Below are positions 9,809 through 19,133 of a DNA stretch of 64,000 bases, in pieces. Position 1 is the first letter of the stretch, and every line of letters begins with the position of its first letter. A model generated the notes under the pieces. That model worked only from the letters and a program-made list of their open reading frames with translations, searched no databases and was not told where the DNA came from. Source of the stretch: SIG607 sp045605385 (GTDB lineage Bacteria > Bacillota > Clostridia > Oscillospirales > Acutalibacteraceae); contig JAZUPW010000031.1 of the NCBI GenBank assembly GCA_045605385.1, positions 53,008 to 117,007 on the forward strand, written 5' to 3'. The position numbers and the translations under genes are program-made.

Positions 9809-12800
9809 TTAATACAAAACTATTTCTTCGGTATCTTTATTCTGGTACAGTCTTACATAATCTATTATGTAATCAACGTGATCTTCACCGAAACCGTCTC
9901 CATCGGGGTCATCACCTAACCAATACTCCTCTAATGCATCTTCATAAGCAAAGTTATTCCAGCAAAGATAATAAAAGTCGTTAAAGCACTCCATACCCGC
10001 ATACTGAGAATTATATTCTTCATCAATTCTTATAGTATGAGTTAAAACGCCGTTTACATAAAACTTAAAGTATTCAGGAGTCCATTCCATACCGTAAATC
10101 TGATACGAATTATATTCATCAGGCTTGCCGAATCTGTAACCCATTTCGTGAACTAAAGAACCGTAAGGAGCCACAGGATTATAGTCATGATCCCATTTCA
10201 TAATTGTAGTTGAAAGATTTTGAGCGTCACCGTATACTTCAAAAATGTCAACCTCGCCATAATACTTAAAATCATCTGCAAGTAAACGCTTATCAGGTTG
10301 CATCCAGAAGGATGGGAACATAGCTGTTGTGAACGGAACCTTTGCGCGCATTTCAAGATATCCATACTTAAATGCCATCTTACCGTCGGTTGTAAGACTT
10401 TTTGCCGTAGTGTATCTCACAGGAGCGTCTGTGCCGTTATCCTTAATGCGCAACGTCAAATTGCCATCTTCTATAAAAATGTTTTCGCGGCTTGGTGAAA
10501 CAGAAAGTATTGTACTGTTTGCGCTTGGTTCCATTGTAGTTGTATCGGTTGTTATTTTGTCATAGTCACTTTCGCCGTTAAACTCAAGGTTCCATACAAG
10601 CGAACGATTTCCTGCAGCTATAGGAAGATTTGATTCCCCCGGTGCAAAATTACCTTCGTTATGGAAATTATTAAGCGCAGCTATTTCAGCAACAGTATAG
10701 TTACTTTCAGTAGTATAAAGTGTAAACTGTTCGCCGTTAATTTCAACAACTACGTAACCTTTAACGTAAAGGCGCTTAGATACATTGTATGAACCATTCT
10801 CAGAAGCAAAATCCTTAACGTAAGAAGAGAACCAAAGGTTAAGAGTACCATCTGTGTTTTGCTTTGTTGTCCAGCACTTTGTAAAATTGTTAGTAGACGT
10901 TCCAACTATAGCATTACCAATATTAGTGCGGGAAACAATGGTTTCATCATTTACCCTAGAGCCGTTTGCGTAAAGGAAGCCTCTTTCAACAATACTGTAG
11001 GACTTGCCGTTTATAATAATATCAGATGCGTTTGTTGTGTCGTAAGTAAAGTAGTAGCGAAGCGCCTGATTAAGTGTCACATCCGTAGTGCTTATCATAG
11101 AAACACCCGCATTACCAATCAGATATCCGCCGTTTACGTTTGTTATTTTTTCTGCCTTAGCGTCATATATAACAATATTTTCAGCGTCATCGATAATGTA
11201 TAAATAAAGTGCTTCGCCTGTATTACCATACTTATCTACAGTTAAATAAATGTCTGTTGTAACAACTGTTCCGTCATTTACCGAGGTAGTATAAACAGCC
11301 ACGTTTTTACCTTCCACGTAACCGCGTGAACCAGCATTGTCAGCATCAGCAGTAAAGAAACCTATTTTTGCCGCAGCACTAGCCTTATACAAAACGGTTA
11401 CTTTATAAGAGTGCTTATCTTCAACAACGTCCGCAACCTTAACGGCAGAATGACCAAAGACATCGCCAATTTTATTGTCAAGTTCTTCTACAACAACACT
11501 CTTCCACGAAGTAACAGTATTAGAACTTTGTTCATCACAGATTGACAGCACTTGTAATGAATTATTGTTCTTATACTCGTCAAGTGAAGGAGTTGTTATG
11601 AAGAGTTCAACAGTCTTGTTATCAGTTGTAGGCACAAGCTGTACCTTTACGCCTTCGGAAAGAAAAGAAAGATTTGTTCCGTCAGAGAATCCATAAGTAG
11701 AATAATCAGATGAAGTAATTCTATCGCCTGAAACGTCATTAAGAACCATTTCTCCAGAATGCAGAAGTTTGGAAGCGTCAAGACCTGTTCCAAGGAAGTA
11801 ACTTGCTTTTCCGTTTGCATTATTAGAGATATCAAAGGTATAGGTTAACGTTACCTTGTAGGTAGTGTCAGGCTTAACAATGAAAGCATTACCGTTTGCA
11901 TCTCTTAGTATATAGTCACCGCTTGTATAATACTGCCAGGTTCCGCTTGTAGTGTCTCTTGTTTCATTTCTCACACCTGTAGAATCGGCAATAGCAGTAT
12001 TACCCGCACCGCTTCCGCCGGAGTGTCTGTGAGCATAACCTTCGCTTAAAAGGTCGCCGTACTTACCGTTTTTAATACCATAAGCCCCAACAAGCACACG
12101 GTACTCAAAATAATTATCACGTAAGTAATGCTTAGGACTTACCCAACCCTGCCAGTAGTTAGAGGAAGAAGCAACACTTAAGGTTTTCTTATACTCAACC
12201 ATTTTTGCATAAAGTGTAACCTCGCCGTCTACAGTAATGGTAGAAAGAGCTTCGGTATTAAAATCGGGGTCTAAATACCAACCTGCAAAGTAATGAGTGT
12301 TTGTGTTTTCTACAACTCTGTCTATTGTGTAGGAAGCGTTTTCGGTAAGACCGGTAACAGCTTCGCCAACCTGCGCAGAGCCGTTCATATAGGTTACGGA
12401 ATACTCCGGTACGTATTCTTCAACACTAACCTGAGAAATATAGAAGCCGTAATTGTTACGAGCTCCCTTTACGTTAAATCCGTAAAGACCTAACGCCTGT
12501 AGTTTGCCGTTGTAATCTTCAAGAGTTGGTGTGGTAATAATAAACTCAGCAACAGTAGGTTCGCTCGTTACTACCTGAGCAACAGCTTCACTCGATACAG
12601 CCGGATTTCCTGAAATTCCGCCGCCTATTGTGGGGCTTGAGGTAGTATATTCATAACCGTTTATAGCGCTTGTAAAGGCGTAATCTCCTGTAGCCTTTAG
12701 CGTAGTATCAGTAATATCCCAAGCAGTACCAACCTTCATATTAGAAGAGGTTGTATTTGAATAATACTTAACCGAAATCTTATACATTGTATTTGGCTTC

Positions 12801-15196
12801 GGCACGAAAATCTCACCGTTTGCATCCATAATAACGTAACTTGAAGCAATACCATAGTTGTCATTATGTCCGTAACTAAGCACCTTAGAACCGTTTACAG
12901 TTCCATAAGCAGCAAATGTACCGCCTGCAATCTTTAAGATATCTTTATAAGCGCCGCCGCTAACAGCATAGTAGTTACCGTAATAGATTTCGTTGTGAGG
13001 CCACCAACCGTTCACTTGTTCGCGGTAATTGTATTTCCAGGCACTGCCCGAAACGCTCATAGAAGAAGCGTAGGGCACCATTTTTGCATAAAGTGTTGTG
13101 TCTTCGCTAACAGTAATTTTTGTTGTTGCTTTTTTAGTTAAAGCAGAATCGGTGTACCAACCTGCAAAATAATGAGTATCGGTGTTTGCTACCGCTCTGT
13201 CTATTACATATTCAGCGCCTTGTTCCAAAGTTGTTGTTTCTCCAACCTGAGAAGAGCCGTTCATATAAACAACGTCTACCGAGGTATCAACAACCGTTTC
13301 TTCAACACTAACAGAGTCAATAAAGAAGATATTATTGCTTACAGGAGAACCGTAAAGAGCGCTCTTTACGTTAAAGCCGTAAAGACCTAATGCCTGCAAT
13401 TTACCGCTATATTCGGCAAGCGAAGGTGTGGTAATAATAAACTCGGCAGTTGTAGTTGCGCCGTTTGTGTTTATCTGAGCAACGGCTTCACTTGTAGCAG
13501 CCGGATTTCCGGAAATGCCACCGCCTATAGTCCAAGAAGAAGAACTTAAGTCTTTACCGCTGAACGCATAGTCACCCGTAGCTTTTAAGGTTGTATCGGT
13601 TAAAGTCCAACCGGTACCGATCTTCATAGCGGAAGATGTTGTATCTGATGCGTACGTAACGCTAACTTTATAGGTTGTATTAGGCTTCGGAATAAATGCT
13701 TCGCCGTTAGCGTTCATTATAACAAAGGTAGATCCTATATTATATCCGCCGCCATGACCGTAAGCCAAAACCTTTCTGCTTTCAGAACTTGTTCTGTAAC
13801 CCGCAAAGGTACCTGTATTAAGCTTTACAATATCTTTATAAACACCGTTATATGCACCGTAGTAATTTGCAAAATAAGCTTCGTGGTACGGATAGAAGCT
13901 GCTTACTGTTTCACGGTAATTGTAATTCCACTGAGTTGCAGAAATACTCATAGCAGAAGCGTAAGGAACCATTTTTGCATAAAGTGTTGTGTCTTCGCTA
14001 ACAGTAATTTTTGTTGTTGCTTTTTTAGTTAAAGCAGAATCGGTGTACCAACCTGCGAAGTAATGAGTATCGGTGTTTGCTACTGCTCTGTCTATTGTGT
14101 AGGAAGCACCTTCAACAATGTTTTCTGCTATTCCTACAACGCTTTCACCGTTCATATAAGTAACAGTACAAGCTTCGGGAAGAACTTCTTCAACAGTAAC
14201 GCTCTTCCAAAGGCTCTTAACGTCAAAAGTTGTTGCAGTTGAAAGAGAAAGAACCTGTAAATAATTTCCGTTTTTATAGGTTTCAAGGCTGGGAGTGGTA
14301 ATGGTCATGGTCATTGTTGTCCACTCATCAGTCACAGTATCTACCAATACTAAATCACTTTTTGTTGTAGCAGCAAAAGTACGGTTTGCTATATCATTAA
14401 AGTTACCTTTACTATTCGACGTAGTATTGGTTTCATCGTTAAGATTTAATTCACCCGAATACATCGGATAAGCATTAGTAAGACCTGTGCTGAGCCAATA
14501 CTTTGTATAATGAGAAGCATCATCCACAGTTTTCTGGAACTTATAGGTAAGCTTTACAATATAAGTAGTGTTAGGCTTTACCATAAAGGCCTCGCCGTCG
14601 GGCTGACGTAAAATATATTCGCCGTTACCGTTGCCATAATTTGCCCAATATGATCCTGAGACGTGTTCCATTTTTTCAACTTTTACACCATCTACGTCTT
14701 CATAAGAGTTACCCGAATCGGTACCGCCTGCGTGTCTGTGGTGCTGACCTTCAGGCATAAGGTCGTAATACTTACCATCCGATACACCGTAAGCACCTAT
14801 TAAATTGTAATAGGTAAAATAGGTATCTCTTAAATAATGTTTAGGTGAAGCCCATCCTCCATCTGTAAAAAGAGAACCCGATTTTGCTTCTATGGTAAGA
14901 TTAGAAGAATAATCCACCATTTTAGCATAAAGATTTGTATTTGCATTAACAGTAATTGTAGATTTAGCCTGTTGTGTAAAGGCAGAATCCAAATACCAAC
15001 CTGCAAAATACTGTGTGTCGGTGTTTTCTACAACTCGGTCAAGCGCATAGCTACCGCCTGCTATAACCGTTGCTGAATTACCAACAGTGCTACTTCCGTT
15101 ATAGTATGTAACAGTATAACCGTCTGCAAAAACAGACACGTTTAAAATGCTTAAAAGCATAACTGTTGCCAATACCAAACTCAAAAGTTTTTTCAT
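9809..15196 (-). CDS. Giant secreted GH16 protein with four InlB B-repeats
   Basis: 1795 aa from ATG 15196 (AGGAGG upstream; the signal peptide MKKLLSLVLATVMLL begins here, so an upstream in-frame ATG is unlikely). Order: signal peptide; InlB-1 (~23-90); HRH module-1 (~92-335); InlB-2 (~340-405); related module B-1 (~406-635, HGGGYNIGS); InlB-3 (~642-703); module B-2 (~704-929); InlB-4 (~931-1000); HRH module-2 (~1000-1239); a beta-rich segment (~1245-1355); GVSM/ALRYYF module (~1363-1510); GH16 (~1530-1795) with EVDIFE giving E1648, D1650 and E1653. A DPDGDGFGED stretch near the C-terminus resembles a calcium loop. InlB-2 and InlB-3 are almost identical in DNA. It is probably a surface or secreted endo-glycanase with multivalent binding; the substrate is unknown and no anchor is visible. 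Confidence 0.85.
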   Translation of the reverse strand: MKKLLSLVLATVMLLSILNVSVFADGYTVTYYNGSSTVGNSATVIAGGSYALDRVVENTDTQYFAGWYLDSAFTQQAKSTITVNANTNLYAKMVDYSSNLTIEAKSGSLFTDGGWASPKHYLRDTYFTYYNLIGAYGVSDGKYYDLMPEGQHHRHAGGTDSGNSYEDVDGVKVEKMEHVSGSYWANYGNGNGEYILRQPDGEAFMVKPNTTYIVKLTYKFQKTVDDASHYTKYWLSTGLTNAYPMYSGELNLNDETNTTSNSKGNFNDIANRTFAATTKSDLVLVDTVTDEWTTMTMTITTPSLETYKNGNYLQVLSLSTATTFDVKSLWKSVTVEEVLPEACTVTYMNGESVVGIAENIVEGASYTIDRAVANTDTHYFAGWYTDSALTKKATTKITVSEDTTLYAKMVPYASAMSISATQWNYNYRETVSSFYPYHEAYFANYYGAYNGVYKDIVKLNTGTFAGYRTSSESRKVLAYGHGGGYNIGSTFVIMNANGEAFIPKPNTTYKVSVTYASDTTSSAMKIGTGWTLTDTTLKATGDYAFSGKDLSSSSWTIGGGISGNPAATSEAVAQINTNGATTTAEFIITTPSLAEYSGKLQALGLYGFNVKSALYGSPVSNNIFFIDSVSVEETVVDTSVDVVYMNGSSQVGETTTLEQGAEYVIDRAVANTDTHYFAGWYTDSALTKKATTKITVSEDTTLYAKMVPYASSMSVSGSAWKYNYREQVNGWWPHNEIYYGNYYAVSGGAYKDILKIAGGTFAAYGTVNGSKVLSYGHNDNYGIASSYVIMDANGEIFVPKPNTMYKISVKYYSNTTSSNMKVGTAWDITDTTLKATGDYAFTSAINGYEYTTSSPTIGGGISGNPAVSSEAVAQVVTSEPTVAEFIITTPTLEDYNGKLQALGLYGFNVKGARNNYGFYISQVSVEEYVPEYSVTYMNGSAQVGEAVTGLTENASYTIDRVVENTNTHYFAGWYLDPDFNTEALSTITVDGEVTLYAKMVEYKKTLSVASSSNYWQGWVSPKHYLRDNYFEYRVLVGAYGIKNGKYGDLLSEGYAHRHSGGSGAGNTAIADSTGVRNETRDTTSGTWQYYTSGDYILRDANGNAFIVKPDTTYKVTLTYTFDISNNANGKASYFLGTGLDASKLLHSGEMVLNDVSGDRITSSDYSTYGFSDGTNLSFLSEGVKVQLVPTTDNKTVELFITTPSLDEYKNNNSLQVLSICDEQSSNTVTSWKSVVVEELDNKIGDVFGHSAVKVADVVEDKHSYKVTVLYKASAAAKIGFFTADADNAGSRGYVEGKNVAVYTTSVNDGTVVTTDIYLTVDKYGNTGEALYLYIIDDAENIVIYDAKAEKITNVNGGYLIGNAGVSMISTTDVTLNQALRYYFTYDTTNASDIIINGKSYSIVERGFLYANGSRVNDETIVSRTNIGNAIVGTSTNNFTKCWTTKQNTDGTLNLWFSSYVKDFASENGSYNVSKRLYVKGYVVVEINGEQFTLYTTESNYTVAEIAALNNFHNEGNFAPGESNLPIAAGNRSLVWNLEFNGESDYDKITTDTTTMEPSANSTILSVSPSRENIFIEDGNLTLRIKDNGTDAPVRYTTAKSLTTDGKMAFKYGYLEMRAKVPFTTAMFPSFWMQPDKRLLADDFKYYGEVDIFEVYGDAQNLSTTIMKWDHDYNPVAPYGSLVHEMGYRFGKPDEYNSYQIYGMEWTPEYFKFYVNGVLTHTIRIDEEYNSQYAGMECFNDFYYLCWNNFAYEDALEEYWLGDDPDGDGFGEDHVDYIIDYVRLYQNKDTEEIVLY
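13078..14096 (-). repeat. Near-identical ~125-bp direct repeats inside the large GH16 gene
   Basis: The stretches 13078-13204 and 13970-14096 encode the same InlB repeat (RAVANTDTHYFAGWY..TLYAKMVPYAS) and differ at only about three bases in ~125, while the modules between them have diverged much more. This points to a recent duplication or gene conversion. Confidence 0.85.
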
Positions 15197-15227
15197 AAAA
15201 TAATCCTCCTGTTTTGTTTTTTTATAT

Positions 15228-15257
15228 ATTGTAACCAAAAAAATAAACAAAGGTCAA
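15228..15257 (-). promoter_or_regulatory. Sigma-A promoter of the large GH16 gene
   Basis: Minus strand: TTGACC (15257-15252), 18 bp, TACAAT (15233-15228), ~32 bp before the ATG at 15196. Confidence 0.65.
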
Positions 15258-15383
15258 GCAATCTAAACCATTTTGAGCCAATCTCAAATAAATAGCAAAA
15301 AAAGGGCAAAAAAGCATTTAAATCGGCTAATGTTCAAATTTATAATTTTAAGCCAATTATGCAAAATAAGTATAAAAACAGAT

Positions 15384-15421
15384 AAAACCACCCTTGAACA
15401 ATAAAGTTCAAAGGTGGTTTT
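15384..15421 (-). terminator. Terminator of gpsA
   Basis: 16-bp stem AAAACCACCTTTGAAC / GTTCAAGGGTGGTTTT (one mismatch), 24 bases past the gpsA stop on the minus strand. It closes the housekeeping run that begins at 23034. The 15258-15383 stretch between it and the GH16 promoter holds nothing I recognise. Confidence 0.85.
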
Positions 15422-15444
15422 CAGCAATGTAATTTTTGTTTAAA

Positions 15445-16401
15445 TTAAAACTCTTTAGTTAAATCGCGTCTGAACAGTTTATCCAACTCTTCAATAGCAT
15501 TTTTGTTGTTATAAAGTATATTGTAAACCGTTTCACAAATAGGCATTTCAACGTCATACTTATCTGCTAAGCGTTTTATAGCGTCAGCGGTATAATAGCC
15601 TTCTGCAAGTGAATCGAACTTTTCATTTAATATAAATGCTTCACCGAAACGGCGGTTATGACTGTGTTTAGAAAAAACGGTGGCCTCGTAGTCACCTAAA
15701 TGGCAGAGTCCGTAAGCCGATAATTCGTTTCCGCCAAGTACGGCAATAAGCCTTGCAACTTCACGGGTTCCTCTTGCCATTAAAGCGCCTTTTAATGAAG
15801 AAAGTTTAAGGCCGTCTAACATTCCTGCGGCAATACCTATAACATTCTTAGCGGCGGCGCCGATTTCGTTACCTATAAGGTCGTCGCCGTAATAAAAACG
15901 AATAAGCGAACTTGAAAAATTTTCTACCAGAATTTTTTTTGCGTCATTATGGCGGCTGTCAATAACCATACAGTTAGGAATACCGTTATAAAATTCCTGA
16001 ACGTGGCCCGGACCTATCCACACAGCAACCTTATTAGTTTCGTGTAGGTTGGCTTCGGCTATTTGAGAAAGGCGGCGGCCTGTAGAAATTTCTATACCCT
16101 TCATACAAAGCACAAAAATTTTATTTTTAACACCAAAAGGCTTTATTTCATCAAAAAGTCCCTGAAGTCCCTGAGAATTTATTGAAATTATTATAACATC
16201 CGAATTAAGTGCTTCTTCTAAATTTGTGCAAAGATTTACCGATTCAGGAAGTTCTAACAAATCATTCTTTCTGGTTTTAATAAACGACTGCATATGCGGT
16301 GTTTCAGCAGGGCCGTAAAGAGTTACGTCGTGATGTAACGTATCTAAATACCAAGTTATTAAAGAACCCCATCTGCCTGCGCCTATAACGGTAATTTTCA
16401 T
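15445..16401 (-). CDS. gpsA: NAD(P)-dependent glycerol-3-phosphate dehydrogenase
   Basis: 318 aa, about usual length. It reduces dihydroxyacetone phosphate to sn-glycerol-3-phosphate for phospholipid synthesis. The Rossmann loop GAGRWG is at residues 7-12; the catalytic lysine region GNEIGAAAKNVIGIAAG has K185; the C-terminal helical domain contains GTREVARL and the LCHLGDYEATVFSKHSHNRR signature region. SD AAAAGGAGC lies before the ATG. It follows ispH-rpsA but is separated from it by a strong hairpin (16428-16457), so it is either attenuated or read through. Its lipid role agrees with plsC three genes upstream. Confidence 0.93.
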   Translation of the reverse strand: MKITVIGAGRWGSLITWYLDTLHHDVTLYGPAETPHMQSFIKTRKNDLLELPESVNLCTNLEEALNSDVIIISINSQGLQGLFDEIKPFGVKNKIFVLCMKGIEISTGRRLSQIAEANLHETNKVAVWIGPGHVQEFYNGIPNCMVIDSRHNDAKKILVENFSSSLIRFYYGDDLIGNEIGAAAKNVIGIAAGMLDGLKLSSLKGALMARGTREVARLIAVLGGNELSAYGLCHLGDYEATVFSKHSHNRRFGEAFILNEKFDSLAEGYYTADAIKRLADKYDVEMPICETVYNILYNNKNAIEELDKLFRRDLTKEF

Positions 16402-16427
16402 TATAAAAATTGCTCCTTTTAAAAATA

Positions 16428-16457
16428 AAGTCCCGACAAAAAACGCTGTCGGGACTT
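16428..16457 (-). terminator. Hairpin terminator/attenuator between ispH-rpsA and gpsA
   Basis: Perfect 11-bp stem AAGTCCCGACA / TGTCGGGACTT followed by TATTTTT on the minus strand, 11 bases past the stop of the fusion gene and immediately before the gpsA SD. Confidence 0.8.
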
Positions 16458-16467
16458 AAAAACTGTT

Positions 16468-18525
16468 TTATTCTGCAGCTTCTTCTGTGGTTTCTGTTGC
16501 TTCAACAACAGCTTCTTGTGTTGCAACTTCTTCAACTGCAGTTTCCTCAACTGCAACCTCTTCTGCTACAGGTTCTTCTGCCGCAAGAAGTGCACGAATA
16601 GAAAGGCTTACGCGTTTCTTTTCAAAATCAACAGCGGTAATTTTTGCTTCTACTTCCTGACCAACAGTAAGTTCATCAGCAGGCTTTGCAATGTGCTTGT
16701 TGGCAATCTGAGAAATGTGAATAAGTCCGTCTATGCCGGGAATAATTCTTGCAAAAGCACCATAAGAAGTCATACTTACGATAGTAACCTTTACAACGTC
16801 ATCTACGTTAAAGTTCTTTTCAAAAATTACCCACGGATTTTCTTCGGGTTTTTTGTAGCCTAAAGAAATTTTCTTCTTTTCAGTATCAATTTCCTTTACG
16901 TAAACTTCTACGGTATCGCCAACTAAAACAACTTCGCTGGGATTCTTAATACGCTGCCAGGAAAGTTCAGAAATGTGAACCATTCCGTCTACGCCGCCGA
17001 TATCAACAAATGCGCCGTAACTTGTAAGCGATTTAACTGTACCTGTAAAGCGGTCACCCACAGCAATATTTTCCCAAAGCGCAGCAGCTGCTGCCTTTTT
17101 CTCTTCGCGAAGAATTGTACGGATAGAACCGATTGCTCTTCTGCCGCGACCGATTTCGATTATGCGGAAGCGAACGTTCTGACCTTTTAATTCTTCAAGA
17201 GAATCAGACTTGTAAAGAGTTGCTTGAGATGCGGGAATGAAAATACGGATACCTTCACTATATACGACCACACCGCCTTTGATAACATCCTTAACAGTAC
17301 CTTCAAGAATGGTTTCGTTTTCTTTAGCGGCAACGATCTTATCCCAGCCGGCAATCGCATCGAAGCGACGCTTAGAAAGCATTACGGTTCCTTCCTGATC
17401 GTTTGTACGCATAATAATGAGATCAAGCTGATCCCCTACCTTTACCTCTTTGGTAAGGTCAAGAGTATCATCGTTAGAATACTCAGCCTTAGAAAGATAA
17501 CCTGCAAGGCCTCTTCCGATATCAAGCTGAATTTCGTTCTCGCTTACTGCAAGAACAACACCCTTTACTTTCTGATCTCCGTTAAGTTCGCTCAGGGATG
17601 CCTCGAATGCTTCTTCATCGGTCATTTCCTCGAAGCTCTTTTGAACAACTTCTTCAAGTTGTTCGATAGATTGATTGTTTTCCGACATGGTTTTAATAAC
17701 CTCCTTAATTATATGCGCCGGTGTCGACGCTCCTGCAACGACCCCGATATGACAAGCGCCGATGTACATATCTTCCTTTAGTTGCTGCGCAGTTTCAATA
17801 AACGAAACGCGTTTACAGTAAAGTGAGCATACATCAAAAAGTTTAGCAGTGTTGGAAGAATGTCTGCCGCCGATTACTATCATAGCGTCACATTCACACG
17901 ATAACTGCTGTGCTTCTTGCTGCCTTTTCGCAGTCGCATTACATATTGTATCAAAAATAAACGCATTTGTATAGACCTTTTTTAAAATTTTTTTACATTC
18001 TTCAAAAATTTTTGCATTAAAAGTAGTCTGACTAACCAATGTTATATCACTATTTTGCCAATTTTTATTTTCATTAATTAAATTTTGCAGTTCGGTTGCA
18101 TCTTTAAAAACATAAACAGGTACATCTGCATAACCGCATATACCTATTACCTCGCCGTGGTTTTTATCTCCTGCAACTAATATTATATGATTATTCTTTG
18201 AAGCGTTTTCAACAATAGAATGTATTTTTGCAACAAAGGGACAGGTGGCATCTTCAACACAACCACAATAATTCAAGGCTTCTTCTTTAACTGCACGCGG
18301 CACCCCGTGTGAGCGTATTACAAGGGTTTCATCCTTTTTCACGTCTTCAACCTTTTCTACAACCCGAACTCCCTTTTTACTTAAAAGTTCAACCATTTGT
18401 TCGTTATGTATTATAGGTCCTAAAGTACATACTTTTTTGCCGTTTTCTGCCAAAGACATAACCATATTAACAGCGCGGTCTACCCCAAAACAGAATCCGG
18501 CGGTTTTTGCAAGTGTTATCTTCAA
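16468..18525 (-). CDS. ispH: Fused 4-hydroxy-3-methylbut-2-enyl diphosphate reductase and ribosomal protein S1
   Basis: 685 aa from a TTG at 18525: this start gives the natural IspH N-terminus MKITLAKTAGFCFGV, has GGGAG 8 bases upstream, and overlaps the plsC stop as TTGA. A TTG 15 bases earlier is possible but lacks a site. IspH half (~1-285): the three [4Fe-4S] cysteines lie in GFCFGV, DATCPFVAKIH and DTICNATAKRQ; also present are IRSHGVP, GDKNHGEVIGI, VSQTTF and GGRHSSNT. It makes IPP/DMAPP in the last MEP-pathway step. S1 half (~295-640): four S1 RNA-binding repeats, the last two with SYGAF and H-I-S motifs, then an acidic Glu/Ala-rich tail. Such fusions are known in Clostridia. Confidence 0.95.
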   Translation of the reverse strand: MKITLAKTAGFCFGVDRAVNMVMSLAENGKKVCTLGPIIHNEQMVELLSKKGVRVVEKVEDVKKDETLVIRSHGVPRAVKEEALNYCGCVEDATCPFVAKIHSIVENASKNNHIILVAGDKNHGEVIGICGYADVPVYVFKDATELQNLINENKNWQNSDITLVSQTTFNAKIFEECKKILKKVYTNAFIFDTICNATAKRQQEAQQLSCECDAMIVIGGRHSSNTAKLFDVCSLYCKRVSFIETAQQLKEDMYIGACHIGVVAGASTPAHIIKEVIKTMSENNQSIEQLEEVVQKSFEEMTDEEAFEASLSELNGDQKVKGVVLAVSENEIQLDIGRGLAGYLSKAEYSNDDTLDLTKEVKVGDQLDLIIMRTNDQEGTVMLSKRRFDAIAGWDKIVAAKENETILEGTVKDVIKGGVVVYSEGIRIFIPASQATLYKSDSLEELKGQNVRFRIIEIGRGRRAIGSIRTILREEKKAAAAALWENIAVGDRFTGTVKSLTSYGAFVDIGGVDGMVHISELSWQRIKNPSEVVLVGDTVEVYVKEIDTEKKKISLGYKKPEENPWVIFEKNFNVDDVVKVTIVSMTSYGAFARIIPGIDGLIHISQIANKHIAKPADELTVGQEVEAKITAVDFEKKRVSLSIRALLAAEEPVAEEVAVEETAVEEVATQEAVVEATETTEEAAE

Positions 18526-19133
18526 TGTTTTTTCTCCCAAAGTTCTGTTATTTTTTGCATAATAAGTTCACTTGTAGCGCGTATAGCGGTTTTTGAAATT
18601 GCATCTTCAAAATCGGCTGAGTAATCTTCATACTTTATAACTTCGCCAAAACGAACCGTTGCCTTTTGAAAAATATGAACACGCGCATTACTTCGGTATA
18701 TGGCAACAGGCAAAATATCGGCGCCTGTTTTCAATGCTATCATAGCGGCACCCGCTTTTGCTTTTTTAGGCGCACCGTCGCGATTACGTGTACCTTCGGG
18801 AAATATTCCCAGAATTTTTCCGTTATTACAAATATTGAGTGCGCGGTTAATTGCGCCCTTATCCGAACTTCTTCTGTCTACGGGAAAGCCGCCTAAAGCG
18901 CTGAATAAGTGTTTTAATACAGGAATTTCAAATAACTCTTTTTTTGCCATAAAACATATTTGTCTTGGGCAAAGCACACCAAGAAGAATAATATCGGAAA
19001 GCGAGGTGTGGTTACAGCACAGCACAACGCCCTTATCCTTTGGAATATTTTCAATCCCGTATGACTTTATACGAAAAAATAAATGAACAAACGGTATTGC
19101 AATTATTCTTAATACCCTGTAAAAGCCATTCAT
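18522..19133 (-). CDS. plsC: 1-acyl-sn-glycerol-3-phosphate acyltransferase
   Basis: 203 aa, typical of Firmicute PlsC. It acylates lysophosphatidate to phosphatidate at the membrane. The acyltransferase HX4D motif is NHTSLSD (H42, D47), and the glycerol-phosphate site is FPEGTRNRDG (111-120). A hydrophobic N-terminus likely associates with the membrane. The start overlaps the cmk stop (TAATG) and the end overlaps the ispH start (TTGA), so the three genes are translationally coupled; cmk-plsC-ispH/rpsA is a common Clostridia order. Confidence 0.93.
   Translation of the reverse strand: MNGFYRVLRIIAIPFVHLFFRIKSYGIENIPKDKGVVLCCNHTSLSDIILLGVLCPRQICFMAKKELFEIPVLKHLFSALGGFPVDRRSSDKGAINRALNICNNGKILGIFPEGTRNRDGAPKKAKAGAAMIALKTGADILPVAIYRSNARVHIFQKATVRFGEVIKYEDYSADFEDAISKTAIRATSELIMQKITELWEKKH

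Noticed and set aside
17224..17781. 185-codon plus-strand frame opposite ispH-rpsA
   Set aside because: Shadow of the S1 repeats; no independent support.
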